From Methylobacterium marchantiae (GTDB taxonomy: Bacteria > Pseudomonadota > Alphaproteobacteria > Rhizobiales > Beijerinckiaceae), in contig NZ_BPQT01000027.1 of assembly GCF_022179405.1 (NCBI RefSeq), positions 48,543 to 112,542 on the forward strand: 64,000 nucleotides of DNA, in the 5' to 3' direction. Positions 40,167-47,937 of this stretch are shown piece by piece (the stretch's first letter is position 1; every line of letters starts with the position of its first letter). The notes below the pieces were generated by a model. It saw nothing but the letters and a program-made list of their open reading frames with translations, ran no database searches and had not been told where the DNA came from. The position numbers and the translations under genes are program-made.

Positions 40167-40877
40167 ATGTCCGATCTGCTTGAGACGATCCGTCGAACCC
40201 TCGTGCCGATCCACAAGGAGGGGTATCCCTTCATCCTGATCGGCATCGTGCTGACGGTCCTGTTCGGCTATTTCGCGCAGTTCGCGGGCTGGATCTTCCT
40301 GATCCTCACGTTGTGGGTCTGCTACTTCTTCCGCGATCCGGAGCGTGTCACCCCGGTGGCGGACGGCCTCGTGGTGTCGCCTGCCGACGGGCGGGTGAAC
40401 CTGATCTCCACCGTGCTGCCGCCGCCCGAGCTCGACCTGCCGCAGGAGCCGATGACGCGGATTTCGGTCTTCATGAACGTGTTCGACTGCCACGTGAACC
40501 GCGTTCCCGTGACCGGCAAGATCGGCCAGATCGTCTACACGCCCGGCCTGTTCCTCAATGCCGAACTGGACAAGGCCAGCGACGACAACGAGCGCAACGG
40601 CCTCGTCATCGAGACCACCCATCGCGGCAGCTCCCTGCGGATCGGCGTCGTGCAGATCGCCGGTCTGGTGGCCCGCCGCATCGTCGGCTGGGTGCATGCC
40701 AACGACACCCTGAACGTGGGTGAGCGCTTCGGCCTGATCCGTTTCGGCTCGCGGGTCGACGTCTACCTCCCCGTGGGCACCCGCGTGCTGGTCGGCCTCG
40801 GCCAGAAGGCGGTGGCGGGCGAAACGGTGCTCGCCGATCTCGGCGGCGGTCCCGAGCGCGGCTTCCGCCGGATCTAG
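40167..40877 (+). CDS. psd: phosphatidylserine decarboxylase proenzyme
   Basis: The 236-residue membrane-associated enzyme converts phosphatidylserine to phosphatidylethanolamine. It belongs to the short alphaproteobacterial class (PSD-A type). One or two N-terminal membrane helices ([19 protein letters not shown]) precede the core [23 protein letters not shown] and the self-cleavage site in [12 protein letters not shown], where the Gly-Ser bond is cut to form the pyruvoyl group. Located 98 nt before pssA, so the two consecutive steps of PE synthesis are clustered. Confidence 0.95.
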   Translation: MSDLLETIRRTLVPIHKEGYPFILIGIVLTVLFGYFAQFAGWIFLILTLWVCYFFRDPERVTPVADGLVVSPADGRVNLISTVLPPPELDLPQEPMTRISVFMNVFDCHVNRVPVTGKIGQIVYTPGLFLNAELDKASDDNERNGLVIETTHRGSSLRIGVVQIAGLVARRIVGWVHANDTLNVGERFGLIRFGSRVDVYLPVGTRVLVGLGQKAVAGETVLADLGGGPERGFRRI

Positions 40878-40975
40878 TCTCGCTCGACGCTCGCCTCGCG
40901 CCGCCGGGAAGCCGGCGCTTCGATCTTCCGCGAACGGTGCCTCGTACTGTTCGCCCGGCCTTCAGAGGGCGCCTC

Positions 40976-41860
40976 ATGGACGATCTGTTTCCGCCCTTCG
41001 AACCCGATGCCAACGAGCCGAAGCCGCGCCGCTTCAAGTCGGTGCCGTTCCGGATGATCGCGCCCAACATGATCACCCTGATGGCCGTGTGCCTGGGGCT
41101 GACCGCGATCCGCCTCGCCTTCGAGGGCAAGTTCGAACCGGCGGTGATCGCCATCGTCGCGGCGGCGTTCCTCGACGGGATCGACGGGCGCGTCGCCCGC
41201 ATGCTCAAGGGCACGTCGCGCTTCGGGGCGGAACTCGATTCCCTCGCCGATTTCGTCAATTTCGGCTGCGCCCCGGCCTTGATCCTCTACGGCTTCGCCC
41301 TGAAGGAACTGCGCTCGGTCGGCTGGATCGTCGCCCTGATCTTCGCGATCGCCATGGCCCTGCGTCTCGCCCGCTTCAACGCCATGCTCGACGACCCCAA
41401 CCGGGCGGCCTGGAAGAAGGACTTCTTCGTCGGCATGCCGGCCCCGGCCGGCGCGCTGACCGCCATGCTGCCGCTCTATCTCCACTTTCTCGGCTTGCCG
41501 TTCGAGCGCTGGGCGGCGCCGGTGGTGCTCGGCTACACGCTCTGCATCGCCCTGTTGGTTGTCTCGACGGTGCCGACCTTCTCCGGCAAGACCATGGGCA
41601 AGCGCGTGCCGCGCGAATGGGTGCTGCCGATCTTCCTCGTCGTGGTCGCCGCCTTCGGCCTGTTCATCAGCTTCCCGTTCGAGGCGATGGTGGTGATGGC
41701 GGGCGGCTACCTGATCACCCTGCCCATCGGGGCGGCGCAGTATCGGCGCCGGGCGAAACTGGAAGATCGCCTCGCTTCGTCGGCGGAGGACGAGGGCGCG
41801 ACCCTGCCGCTCGACGCAACCGGCCGTGGACAGAGCGGCACGGCGCCTGTCGAATCCTGA
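40976..41860 (+). CDS. pssA: CDP-diacylglycerol-serine O-phosphatidyltransferase
   Basis: The 294-residue membrane enzyme makes phosphatidylserine from CDP-diacylglycerol and serine. The CDP-alcohol phosphatidyltransferase signature is intact at about residues 66-92 (DGIDGRVARMLKG, then ELDSLADF), and about eight hydrophobic segments follow. ATG 40976 has agaggg upstream. The substrate is supplied to Psd, whose gene is upstream. Its stop region pairs with the mscL ribosome binding site. Confidence 0.94.
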   Translation: MDDLFPPFEPDANEPKPRRFKSVPFRMIAPNMITLMAVCLGLTAIRLAFEGKFEPAVIAIVAAAFLDGIDGRVARMLKGTSRFGAELDSLADFVNFGCAPALILYGFALKELRSVGWIVALIFAIAMALRLARFNAMLDDPNRAAWKKDFFVGMPAPAGALTAMLPLYLHFLGLPFERWAAPVVLGYTLCIALLVVSTVPTFSGKTMGKRVPREWVLPIFLVVVAAFGLFISFPFEAMVVMAGGYLITLPIGAAQYRRRAKLEDRLASSAEDEGATLPLDATGRGQSGTAPVES

Positions 41861-41916
41861 TCGCCTCGCCTAACCTCGATTCGGGGCCCTCAAGGGCGGC
41901 GTCTCGGGAGGCGATC
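41859..41916 (+). promoter_or_regulatory. possible mscL Shine-Dalgarno sequestering stem
   Basis: The 9-nt gatcgcctc (41859-41867, overlapping the pssA TGA) is perfectly complementary to gaggcgatc (41908-41916), which contains the GGAGG of mscL. A smaller gccc/gggc stem lies inside. The stem could hide the mscL ribosome binding site unless ribosomes reach the pssA stop. No direct evidence beyond complementarity. Confidence 0.45.
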
Positions 41917-41917
41917 G

Positions 41918-42340
41918 GTGCTGGAAGAATTCAAGAAGTTCGCGTTGCGCGGCAACGTCGTCGACCTGGCCGTCGGCGTGATCATCGGTGCCGCCTTCGG
42001 TGCCATCGTCACCTCGGCCGTCCAGGACGTATTCATGCCGATCATCGGCGCGGTCACCGGCGGCCTCGACTTCTCGAACTACTACATCGCCTTGTCCTCG
42101 AGCGTGCAGAAGGGCGCGGCCTATGTCGACGCCAAGAAGCAGGGCGCGGTGATCGGCTACGGCCAGTTCATCACCGTGGCGCTCAATTTCATGATCGTCG
42201 CCTTCGTGCTGTTCCTCGTCATCAGGGCCATGAACAAGCTTCAGACGCAGGAAGAGGCGAAGCCCGCTCCCGAAACGCCGGCCGACGTGAAGCTGCTCGG
42301 CGAGATTCGCGACATCCTCGCAGCGAAGCCGACCCTCTGA
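41918..42340 (+). CDS. mscL: large-conductance mechanosensitive channel
   Basis: The 140-residue protein is MscL, the emergency osmolyte release channel of the inner membrane. The N-terminal helix and first span [20 protein letters not shown], with the pore-lining [14 protein letters not shown], the periplasmic loop and the second span [19 protein letters not shown] are in place, followed by a C-terminal helix ending [10 protein letters not shown]. It starts with GTG preceded by gggagg. It lies 57 nt after pssA on the same strand. Confidence 0.96.
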   Translation: MLEEFKKFALRGNVVDLAVGVIIGAAFGAIVTSAVQDVFMPIIGAVTGGLDFSNYYIALSSSVQKGAAYVDAKKQGAVIGYGQFITVALNFMIVAFVLFLVIRAMNKLQTQEEAKPAPETPADVKLLGEIRDILAAKPTL

Positions 42341-42416
42341 CGTCCGGGCCGCTCGACATTCGCTCCGGGGCTCGATCGTCGCGTCCCGGAGCGAGCATCG
42401 TCGACCCTAAGGCGGC

Positions 42417-43091
42417 TCAGAAGCGGTAGCCGATGCCGCTGCCGACGATCACCGTGTTCATCTCGACCGTGGCGCCGATACCGACGTTTCCCAGAGTGTA
42501 GCTGGGAAGGCAGATCTTCTTGACCTCGACATTGGCGTACCAATTGCCGCCGAGATGATAGTCGAAGCCGGCCTGGAGCAGCAGGCCGGCGATGGGATCG
42601 ACGCTGAAGGCGGTCACGAAGCCGCCGGCGGGGTCGGTCCGGAGCGGTACGGACAGGCTGAGGCCCACGCCGATATAGGGCTTGAACGGCCCGTCGGAGA
42701 AAGCATGATACTGGATCACCGCTGAGGCGCCGAAGCTCCTGATCGCTCCGATCGGGATGTCTCCAACCAGCGATCCCTTGATGACCGGCTTGGTCCGGCT
42801 GATGCCGGCCTGTCCCGCGACGGCGAGATTGCCGGTGAGGAAATACGTGACGTCGGCGTCCGGCAGGATCATCGCGGGCAACCTCACCGTACCCTCGATC
42901 AGATCGATCCGAGATCGTTCGTCGACCGCGAACATGCCGATGACTCGGCCCCGCACCAGAATATCGCCCGCGGCAAAGCCCGACCTCGTCGGAAGCGGCA
43001 CGCCAATGGGAGAGGTTTCGTCTGCACCCAAACAGATCGAGGAGCCCATCGCCAAGACGATTCCCGCGAGACCCAGATGCCGGATAGCCAC
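42417..43091 (-). CDS. OmpW-like outer-membrane beta-barrel protein
   Basis: About 224 residues with a signal-like N-terminus (LGLAGIVLAMGSSICLGA) and alternating beta-strand sequence: GDILVRGRVIGMF, PDADVTYFLTGNLAVAGQAG, PYIGVGLSLSVPL, AGFDYHLGGNWYANVEVKK, ending in GIGYRF with terminal Phe, the outer-membrane insertion signal. It resembles OmpW, a small pore for hydrophobic compounds. GTG 43091 gives the most compact signal peptide; frames extend upstream to ATG 43208, so the start is uncertain. Confidence 0.75.
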   Translation of the reverse strand: MAIRHLGLAGIVLAMGSSICLGADETSPIGVPLPTRSGFAAGDILVRGRVIGMFAVDERSRIDLIEGTVRLPAMILPDADVTYFLTGNLAVAGQAGISRTKPVIKGSLVGDIPIGAIRSFGASAVIQYHAFSDGPFKPYIGVGLSLSVPLRTDPAGGFVTAFSVDPIAGLLLQAGFDYHLGGNWYANVEVKKICLPSYTLGNVGIGATVEMNTVIVGSGIGYRF

Positions 43092-43208
43092 GCCCCACGC
43101 CGCCCCTTGCCGTCCCTCGGGATGAAGACGCGACCTCCATGATACCGCGGAGATCGATCGGTGGCGTCCGTCGATGGCCTCAGCACGAGGGGAGCCGGTC
43201 CTTGTCAT

Positions 43209-43585
43209 CAGATCAGCCTATGAACGAGACAATAACCCTTTCTTACATTTCCTCGAATGAATGTCTGCTTGTCGCCTTCTTGGCTATCGCTCATGTGGCG
43301 ATCTGATTTCACGGCAGGACAGATCATAGATATGGTTGGCATACTGGCAAATTCGACATATTTGTTTTATATGCATTAATAAAATGGCCTCACTCTCAGC
43401 CGACATTGGAACACAGATCAAGCACACAATAATATTTGATATCGCTGAATTCTCCAACACTGTGGCATTTCAGGAATGGCGATCCGCATCGCGGCGTCGG
43501 TACGCCCATCGCGTATCGGATGCCCCTCGGTGGCGGAAGCGCCGTCCGTCGCGTCGTCACCGGCGTATAGTGAGAGGTCGGAATC
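43209..43585. other. AT-rich intergenic region
   Basis: This 377-bp stretch is much AT-richer than the rest of the window (for example tttgttttatatgcattaataaaatgg near 43360). It lies between the OmpW-like gene (minus) and the interrupted diguanylate cyclase (plus). No gene was recognised. It may be a strong promoter region or recently acquired DNA. Confidence 0.5.
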
Positions 43586-44803
43586 GTGTCCCTTGACGTC
43601 GATACGCTTCAGTTTGCGACGTTGACGTCGCGCGGGGCCTATCTGGCCGTGTTCATCGTGGTCGTGTTGAGACAGCGCCGCGAGATCTATCTCTGGCACT
43701 GGATCGGTTCGATCCTCTTCTCGGTCCTCACCTCCCTGTTCATGATGAGCGGGCCTTTGGGCGGGTGGATGCCGCTGTCGCGGGGGCTGGTGACCTATTG
43801 CGGCTTCGGGGCGAGCCTGGCCTTGGCATGGAGCGGGCTGCGGCTCTTCTATGGCCGATCGGTCGCGCCGTCTCATCTCATGCTTCTGGCCTGGCTACCC
43901 GGGCTCCTGCATACCGGGGCATTGCTGGTCGGCCTGTCGCCACGGATCGCCCTTGCGCTCGTCTTCGCGCCCTGCCTGCTGACCACGATCCTGGCAGTCT
44001 ATGAATGTCTTCGGACGCGCGCGGGTGACCGTCTCTGGTCGCAATACATCATCGTTGCTGCGATGAGTTTCTATGCTCTGAGCTTCGCGGCCTCACTGGC
44101 CATTCTCCTGGCGACGGACCTGCCGATGCAGACCGAGGAGGCCGCCCGCATGTCTCTCGCGGTCGATCAGGTGTCCGGCGTCCTGGTCCATTTCGCGTAT
44201 CTCGCCATGTCGGGCGAACGCGCCAGCCTTCGTCTCGGCCGTCTTGCGCAGACCGATCCGTTGACCGGTCTCGCCAATCGTCGGGGTTTGATCGAGACCC
44301 TGCACCAAGCCTGGTAGTCGAAATGGGAAGGGCAGCCGGTCGGCATCCTGATGGCCGACATCGATCATTTCAAGTCGATCAACGACCGTTTCGGGCATCT
44401 GAGCGGTGATGAAGTCCTGATCACGTTCGCCGGCCTCTTCGCCAGCACCATCCGCCGAGAGGACATCGCCGTCCGTTGGGGCGGCGAGGAGTTCCTGGCC
44501 GTCCTGCCCGGCGCGGGGCCAGAGCAGACCTTGGCCATCGCCGAACGCTTGCGCCTCGCGACCGCCTGTTGCGCCCTCCCGATCGCGGGTCAGACCATGA
44601 GGGTCACGGCGAGCATCGGTGTCGCCATGGTGGAGCCGGGCGAGACCGACATCGAACCCGCGATACTCAGGGCCGATGCGGCTCTCTATGCGGCCAAGGC
44701 CCAGGGGAGAAATCGGGTCTGCCGAAATAGCCCGGTGCGGAAGGTCGAGAGACGGGACGGGCTCGACGAGGCAGCGTTCGGCACGGATCAACTCGTCGCC
44801 TGA
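43586..44803 (+). pseudogene. membrane diguanylate cyclase interrupted by in-frame TAG
   Basis: One continuous frame of 406 codons encodes a six-helix membrane sensor (about 1-210) followed by a GGDEF domain, broken by a TAG at codon 244 (44315-44317). Before the stop it reads DPLTGLANRRGLIETLHQAW; after it, MADIDHFKSINDRFG, the inhibitory-site RRED and the active-site RWGGEEF continue without a frameshift. The downstream half retains both catalytic motifs, so decay is recent, or a sequencing error, or readthrough occurs. An internal ATG (44351) could restart only a partial GGDEF domain. GTG 43586 has gagagg upstream. Confidence 0.85.
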
Positions 44804-44847
44804 CGGTCATCGCCTCGGTCAATGCCGCGATCGCGATCGCCGATCGA

Positions 44848-45165
44848 TCAGGGCGTGCAACGGGCCGGGACGGAGTGGACCTCCTTCAGGTCGTCGAGCA
44901 TCCCGTCCAGGGCCTGTTCGACGGCGACGGTACCCTCTTCATGGGTCTTCAGCCGGGTCTCCAGACGACGCAGCTGAGGCGCGAACTCTTCCGGCACGGC
45001 GGGATCGCCGAGGAACCGGGGCGCATCGTCGTTCGTGGCGAAGACGGAGCGCAACTGCTGGCCGAGGTGATCGCGCACCGGCTCCGGCAGCGCCGGATCG
45101 ACCTCCAGGGAGGCCGGCTTCCCGGGGATCGGAGTATCGATGTCGAAGATGGGATCATTCGCCAT
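44848..45165 (-). CDS. hypothetical small acidic soluble protein
   Basis: The 105-residue protein begins MANDPIFDIDTPIPGKPASL and contains a predicted helical segment (FAPQLRRLETRLKTHEEG) and an acidic composition. No signal peptide or membrane helix. No family was recognised; the function is unknown. ATG 45165 has agggaga upstream. It is convergent with the interrupted diguanylate cyclase and downstream of the exported DUF1236-type gene, separated by a terminator. Confidence 0.65.
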   Translation of the reverse strand: MANDPIFDIDTPIPGKPASLEVDPALPEPVRDHLGQQLRSVFATNDDAPRFLGDPAVPEEFAPQLRRLETRLKTHEEGTVAVEQALDGMLDDLKEVHSVPARCTP

Positions 45166-45292
45166 GTCGGGTGTCTCCCTCGCTCGAAACCAATAACGGT
45201 CCGGGCACGACAAGTGTTGCGCCGTCCGACTCACAAATGTTGGTCGGCTCGTGACGAACCGAATATTTCACACTTCTCCCTCGACGGGGCAT

Positions 45293-45326
45293 GAAAAAAG
45301 CCCCCGGTGCCGAGGCGCCGGGGGCT
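45293..45326 (-). terminator. rho-independent terminator after the DUF1236-type gene
   Basis: On the minus strand a 9-bp GC stem (agcccccgg / ccgggggct, extendable by inner pairs) is followed directly by TTTTTT (aaaaaa at 45293-45298 on the plus strand). It lies 35 nt after the stop of the minus-strand gene ending at 45361. This is the most canonical terminator in the window. Confidence 0.9.
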
Positions 45327-45360
45327 CTGATCGGGCCCGAAGACCGATCGAGGCCGGAGA

Positions 45361-45771
45361 TCAGTCGATGACTTCGACGATGCGACGGCTACGATCGACC
45401 AGCACCGGACGGTCATTGACGATGGTGTAGCGCGCGCCGCGGGCGTTGTACTCGGACGGCACCTCGTAATAGGTCACGCCGCTGCCGGGCAGAGTAGCGC
45501 CGACGCGGACGTCTCCGTCGTAATTGTAGGAGGTGTGACGCTCGCGGGTGACGTACTGGCGGAAGCGGGGACGGTCATCGACGCCGAGAATGCCGCCGAC
45601 GGTTCCCGTCGCAGCGCCGACCGCGCCACCGACGATGGCACCCACCGGGCCGGCCACATCCGCGCCATCCTGCGCGCCGCGCTCGGCACCGCGCACGAGG
45701 CCCTGCGCCTGGGCAGCGAGCGGAAGGGAGAGGGCGATCGCCGAAGCGGCGAGAAGGGTCTTGATGTTCAT
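45361..45771 (-). CDS. exported DUF1236-type protein
   Basis: The 136-residue protein has a signal peptide (LLAASAIALSLPLAAQA), a Gly/Ala-rich middle (GPVGAIVGGAVGAATGTVGG) and a C-terminal DUF1236-like domain (GVTYYEVPSEYNARGARYTI, then NDRPVLVDRSRRIVEVID). Such proteins are periplasmic and common in rhizobia, often stress-induced; biochemical function unknown. ATG 45771 has ggag upstream. A match to the EcfG promoter pattern (45802-45826) lies just upstream, and a strong terminator follows. Confidence 0.83.
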   Translation of the reverse strand: MNIKTLLAASAIALSLPLAAQAQGLVRGAERGAQDGADVAGPVGAIVGGAVGAATGTVGGILGVDDRPRFRQYVTRERHTSYNYDGDVRVGATLPGSGVTYYEVPSEYNARGARYTIVNDRPVLVDRSRRIVEVID

Positions 45772-45801
45772 GGTCGAGGTCTCCGTATCCGATGACCCGC
45801 G

Positions 45802-45826
45802 AACGGTGACGCTCAGCGGGGGTTCG
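45802..45826 (-). promoter_or_regulatory. candidate EcfG (general stress) promoter for the DUF1236-type gene
   Basis: On the minus strand CGAAC, 16 nt, then CGTT matches the alphaproteobacterial general-stress consensus GGAAC-N16/17-CGTT with one mismatch. The -10 element lies about 31 nt before the ATG, giving a 5' leader of normal length. A gene for an EcfG-type sigma factor is 240 bp away. Matching is by eye. Confidence 0.45.
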
Positions 45827-45976
45827 GGGCAGTAACGCCCGATCTCCGGAAAGGGATGCCTCGAAAATCGATTTTGCCGGATTCTCCCGAGATCGGCCCG
45901 ATATTGGAGAATGACGTCCCTGGTCTGAGAGGACACGGAAAACGGCTATCTCGGCAGTTCGTCATGGGTCGTCGGC

Positions 45977-46001
45977 GGGGGCATCCGCGGCGGGTGCCCC
46001 C
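45977..46001 (-). terminator. hairpin downstream of the sigma factor gene
   Basis: The stem gggggca / tgccccc with an 11-nt GC-rich loop lies 10 nt after the sigma gene stop (minus strand). It lacks a T-run, so termination would be partial or rho-dependent. Confidence 0.45.
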
Positions 46002-46010
46002 GTTCGGATG

Positions 46011-46754
46011 TCAGGTGTCCTTCGGCATGGCGGACTGGATCAGCCGGTCGGAACTGAGATCCTCCTCGTCGTAGCCGAGCAGTTCGGCGAGACGCCCGCG
46101 GGCACGACTCACGCGACTCTTCACGGTGCCGACCTTGCAACCCATGATCGTGGCGGCCTCCTCGTAGGACACGCCCTCGGCGCCGACGAGGACGAGGGCC
46201 TCGCGCTGGTCGGGCGGCAGCTTGGCGAGGGCCGTCTGCAGATCTTCCACGTCGAGGCGGTCGCCCTGGTGCGGCGCCGTGGCGAGGCGCGCCGCGTAGG
46301 AGCCGTCCTGGTCCTCCACCTCGCGCACGCGCTTGCGGTGATCCGAGTAGAAGATGTTGCGCAGGATCGTGAACAGCCAAGCATTCAGGTTCGTGCCCGG
46401 CTGGAACCGTGCGCGGTGCTGCCAGCCCTTCAGCAGGGTGTCCTGCACCAGATCGTCCGAACGGGCGGGGTTGCTGGTGAGCGAGAGCGCGAAGGCCCTT
46501 AGCGACGGCACCGCCGCGAGCAGACCGTTGCGGAACTCGGGCTCCACCTGCTCGCCGCGCGCCTTGAGGGCGGCTTCCAGCTTCTCGATGAGTTCGGCGA
46601 AGCGCGTCGACGGCTCATCGGCGCCGAGGCGGTCGTAGACGGTTCGGAGATGATCGCCGAGATGGGTGCGGATGGTCGCGGACAGGTTCGGCCGCCCGTC
46701 GCTGCCCATCCCGTTCAGGTCTTCGGTGCCGGTTTCGAGGACGTCGCGTGTCAT
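46011..46754 (-). CDS. EcfG-type sigma factor with N-terminal NepR-like domain
   Basis: The 247-residue protein joins two partners of the alphaproteobacterial general stress response. Residues about 23-62 (IRTHLGDHLRTVYDRLG, then RFAELIEKLEAAL) resemble NepR, the anti-sigma factor. Residues about 80-247 are an EcfG sigma factor: region 2 DDLVQDTLLKGWQH and NLNAWLFTILRNIFYSD, and region 4 LPPDQREALVLVGAEGVSYE, then VGTVKSRVSRARGRL. In the usual arrangement NepR is a separate protein released by phosphorylated PhyR. Neither phyR nor separate nepR is nearby. ATG 46754 has a weak ribosome binding site. It would direct RNA polymerase to stress promoters; the fused domain might act as a built-in brake. 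Confidence 0.85.
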   Translation of the reverse strand: MTRDVLETGTEDLNGMGSDGRPNLSATIRTHLGDHLRTVYDRLGADEPSTRFAELIEKLEAALKARGEQVEPEFRNGLLAAVPSLRAFALSLTSNPARSDDLVQDTLLKGWQHRARFQPGTNLNAWLFTILRNIFYSDHRKRVREVEDQDGSYAARLATAPHQGDRLDVEDLQTALAKLPPDQREALVLVGAEGVSYEEAATIMGCKVGTVKSRVSRARGRLAELLGYDEEDLSSDRLIQSAMPKDT

Positions 46755-47013
46755 GGCTCGTCGTATTCTGATCGTTGGGCAGGAAATCGTCCGGTTCGGA
46801 CCGGCCGTATCGGATCGGTCCGCCTGACGTCGATGGCGGGGCCGTAGCATGTCCCGGGGTTGTAGCGCATCCTACCCTGTCACGCATCCCGCCGGGACAC
46901 GGTTAAGATGGGGTGTGTGACGGGCATCCACATGCGACGGATCGGACCATGGCGCCGGCCTCGTCGAGGGATCGTCGGACCGGGTCCGGGAGCCGCGCCA
47001 AGAGGGGATAGAA

Positions 47014-47787
47014 ATGCCGATGGATCGTCGCGCCTTCACCGCCGGCCTGGCAGCGGCGGCCCTGTCCGGCACGGTCGCCGCCGAAGCACTGCCCGCACCC
47101 GCCGGGCCGCCCGTGCGGATCGCGATGCTGATGTTTCCGGGCATGACGGCTCTCGACCTCGTGGGGCCGCAGGCGATCCTCTCGGGCCTTGCTGGCGACC
47201 GCCTGCACCTCGTCGCCCGTCAGGCGGGACCGGTGCCGAGCGATACCGGCCTGAGCCTCGTGGCCGACACGAGCTTCGAGACCTGTCCGCGCGACGTGGA
47301 CGTGCTCTTCGTTCCGGGCGGCGACGGGACGCCCGGCCAGATGCGAAACGAGGCGACGCTGGCCTTCCTGCGCGAGCGGGCGGCCCGGGCGTCCTGGATC
47401 ACCAGCGTCTGCACCGGTTCGCTCATCCTCGGTGCCGCCGGGCTGCTCGCCGGCTACCGCGCCACGTCGCATTGGTGCGTGCGAGAGACCGTGCTTCCCC
47501 GCCTCGGTGCGATTCCCGTGAACCGGCGGGTGGTGGTGGACCGCAACCGGATGACGGCAGCGGGCATCTCCGCCGGCCTCGACTTCGCCCTCGTCCTCGC
47601 GGCTCGCCTGCGCGGCGACGATCACGCCAGGACGAGCCAGCTCGTCGCCGAATATGCACCGGAGCCGCCCTTCTCCGCCGGCACGCCGGAGACCGCCGGA
47701 GCGGAGATCGCCGCCCGTGCCGGGGCCATCCTCAGGGATCTGGCGGATGGCTCGCTGGCGGCCGCCACGTTGCAGCCGCCACGGTGA
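47014..47787 (+). CDS. exported DJ-1/PfpI-family protein
   Basis: The 257-residue protein has a Tat-type start (MDRRAFTAGLAAAALSG) followed by a DJ-1/PfpI domain. The nucleophile Cys sits in SVCTGSLILGAAGLL (about residue 134) and the sequence GYRATSHWCVRETVL is typical of isonitrile-hydratase/AraC-linked members. The fold suggests hydrolysis, hydration or glyoxalase-like chemistry; substrate unknown. Periplasmic location is inferred from the leader, which is unusual for this mainly cytoplasmic family. ATG 47014 is preceded by agagggga. Confidence 0.83.
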   Translation: MPMDRRAFTAGLAAAALSGTVAAEALPAPAGPPVRIAMLMFPGMTALDLVGPQAILSGLAGDRLHLVARQAGPVPSDTGLSLVADTSFETCPRDVDVLFVPGGDGTPGQMRNEATLAFLRERAARASWITSVCTGSLILGAAGLLAGYRATSHWCVRETVLPRLGAIPVNRRVVVDRNRMTAAGISAGLDFALVLAARLRGDDHARTSQLVAEYAPEPPFSAGTPETAGAEIAARAGAILRDLADGSLAAATLQPPR

Positions 47788-47815
47788 GGGCCTGAAAGTG
47801 AAGAGTTCCTTTGCC

Positions 47816-47840
47816 GGAACTCCAGTGAAAGGCCAAGGTT
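47816..47840 (+). promoter_or_regulatory. weak candidate EcfG promoter before the amino-acid permease
   Basis: GGAAC, 16 nt, then GGTT resembles the GGAAC-N16/17-CGTT consensus with one mismatch in the -10 element. It lies about 98 nt before the permease ATG. Support is limited to this pattern. Confidence 0.3.
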
Positions 47841-47937
47841 ATGCCCTTCAAAGCCAAGTCCGTGGCGAGAAAGCTGCATAGTCGCGATGCCGCTGAACGT
47901 CGGACACCCGCGCTCCGACCATGAAGGACGTCGATCC

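Noticed and set aside
44315-44317. The TAG in the diguanylate cyclase read as pyrrolysine
   Set aside because: No downstream pyrrolysine-type context, and orthologous GGDEF proteins do not need a special residue at this position; a point mutation is simpler.
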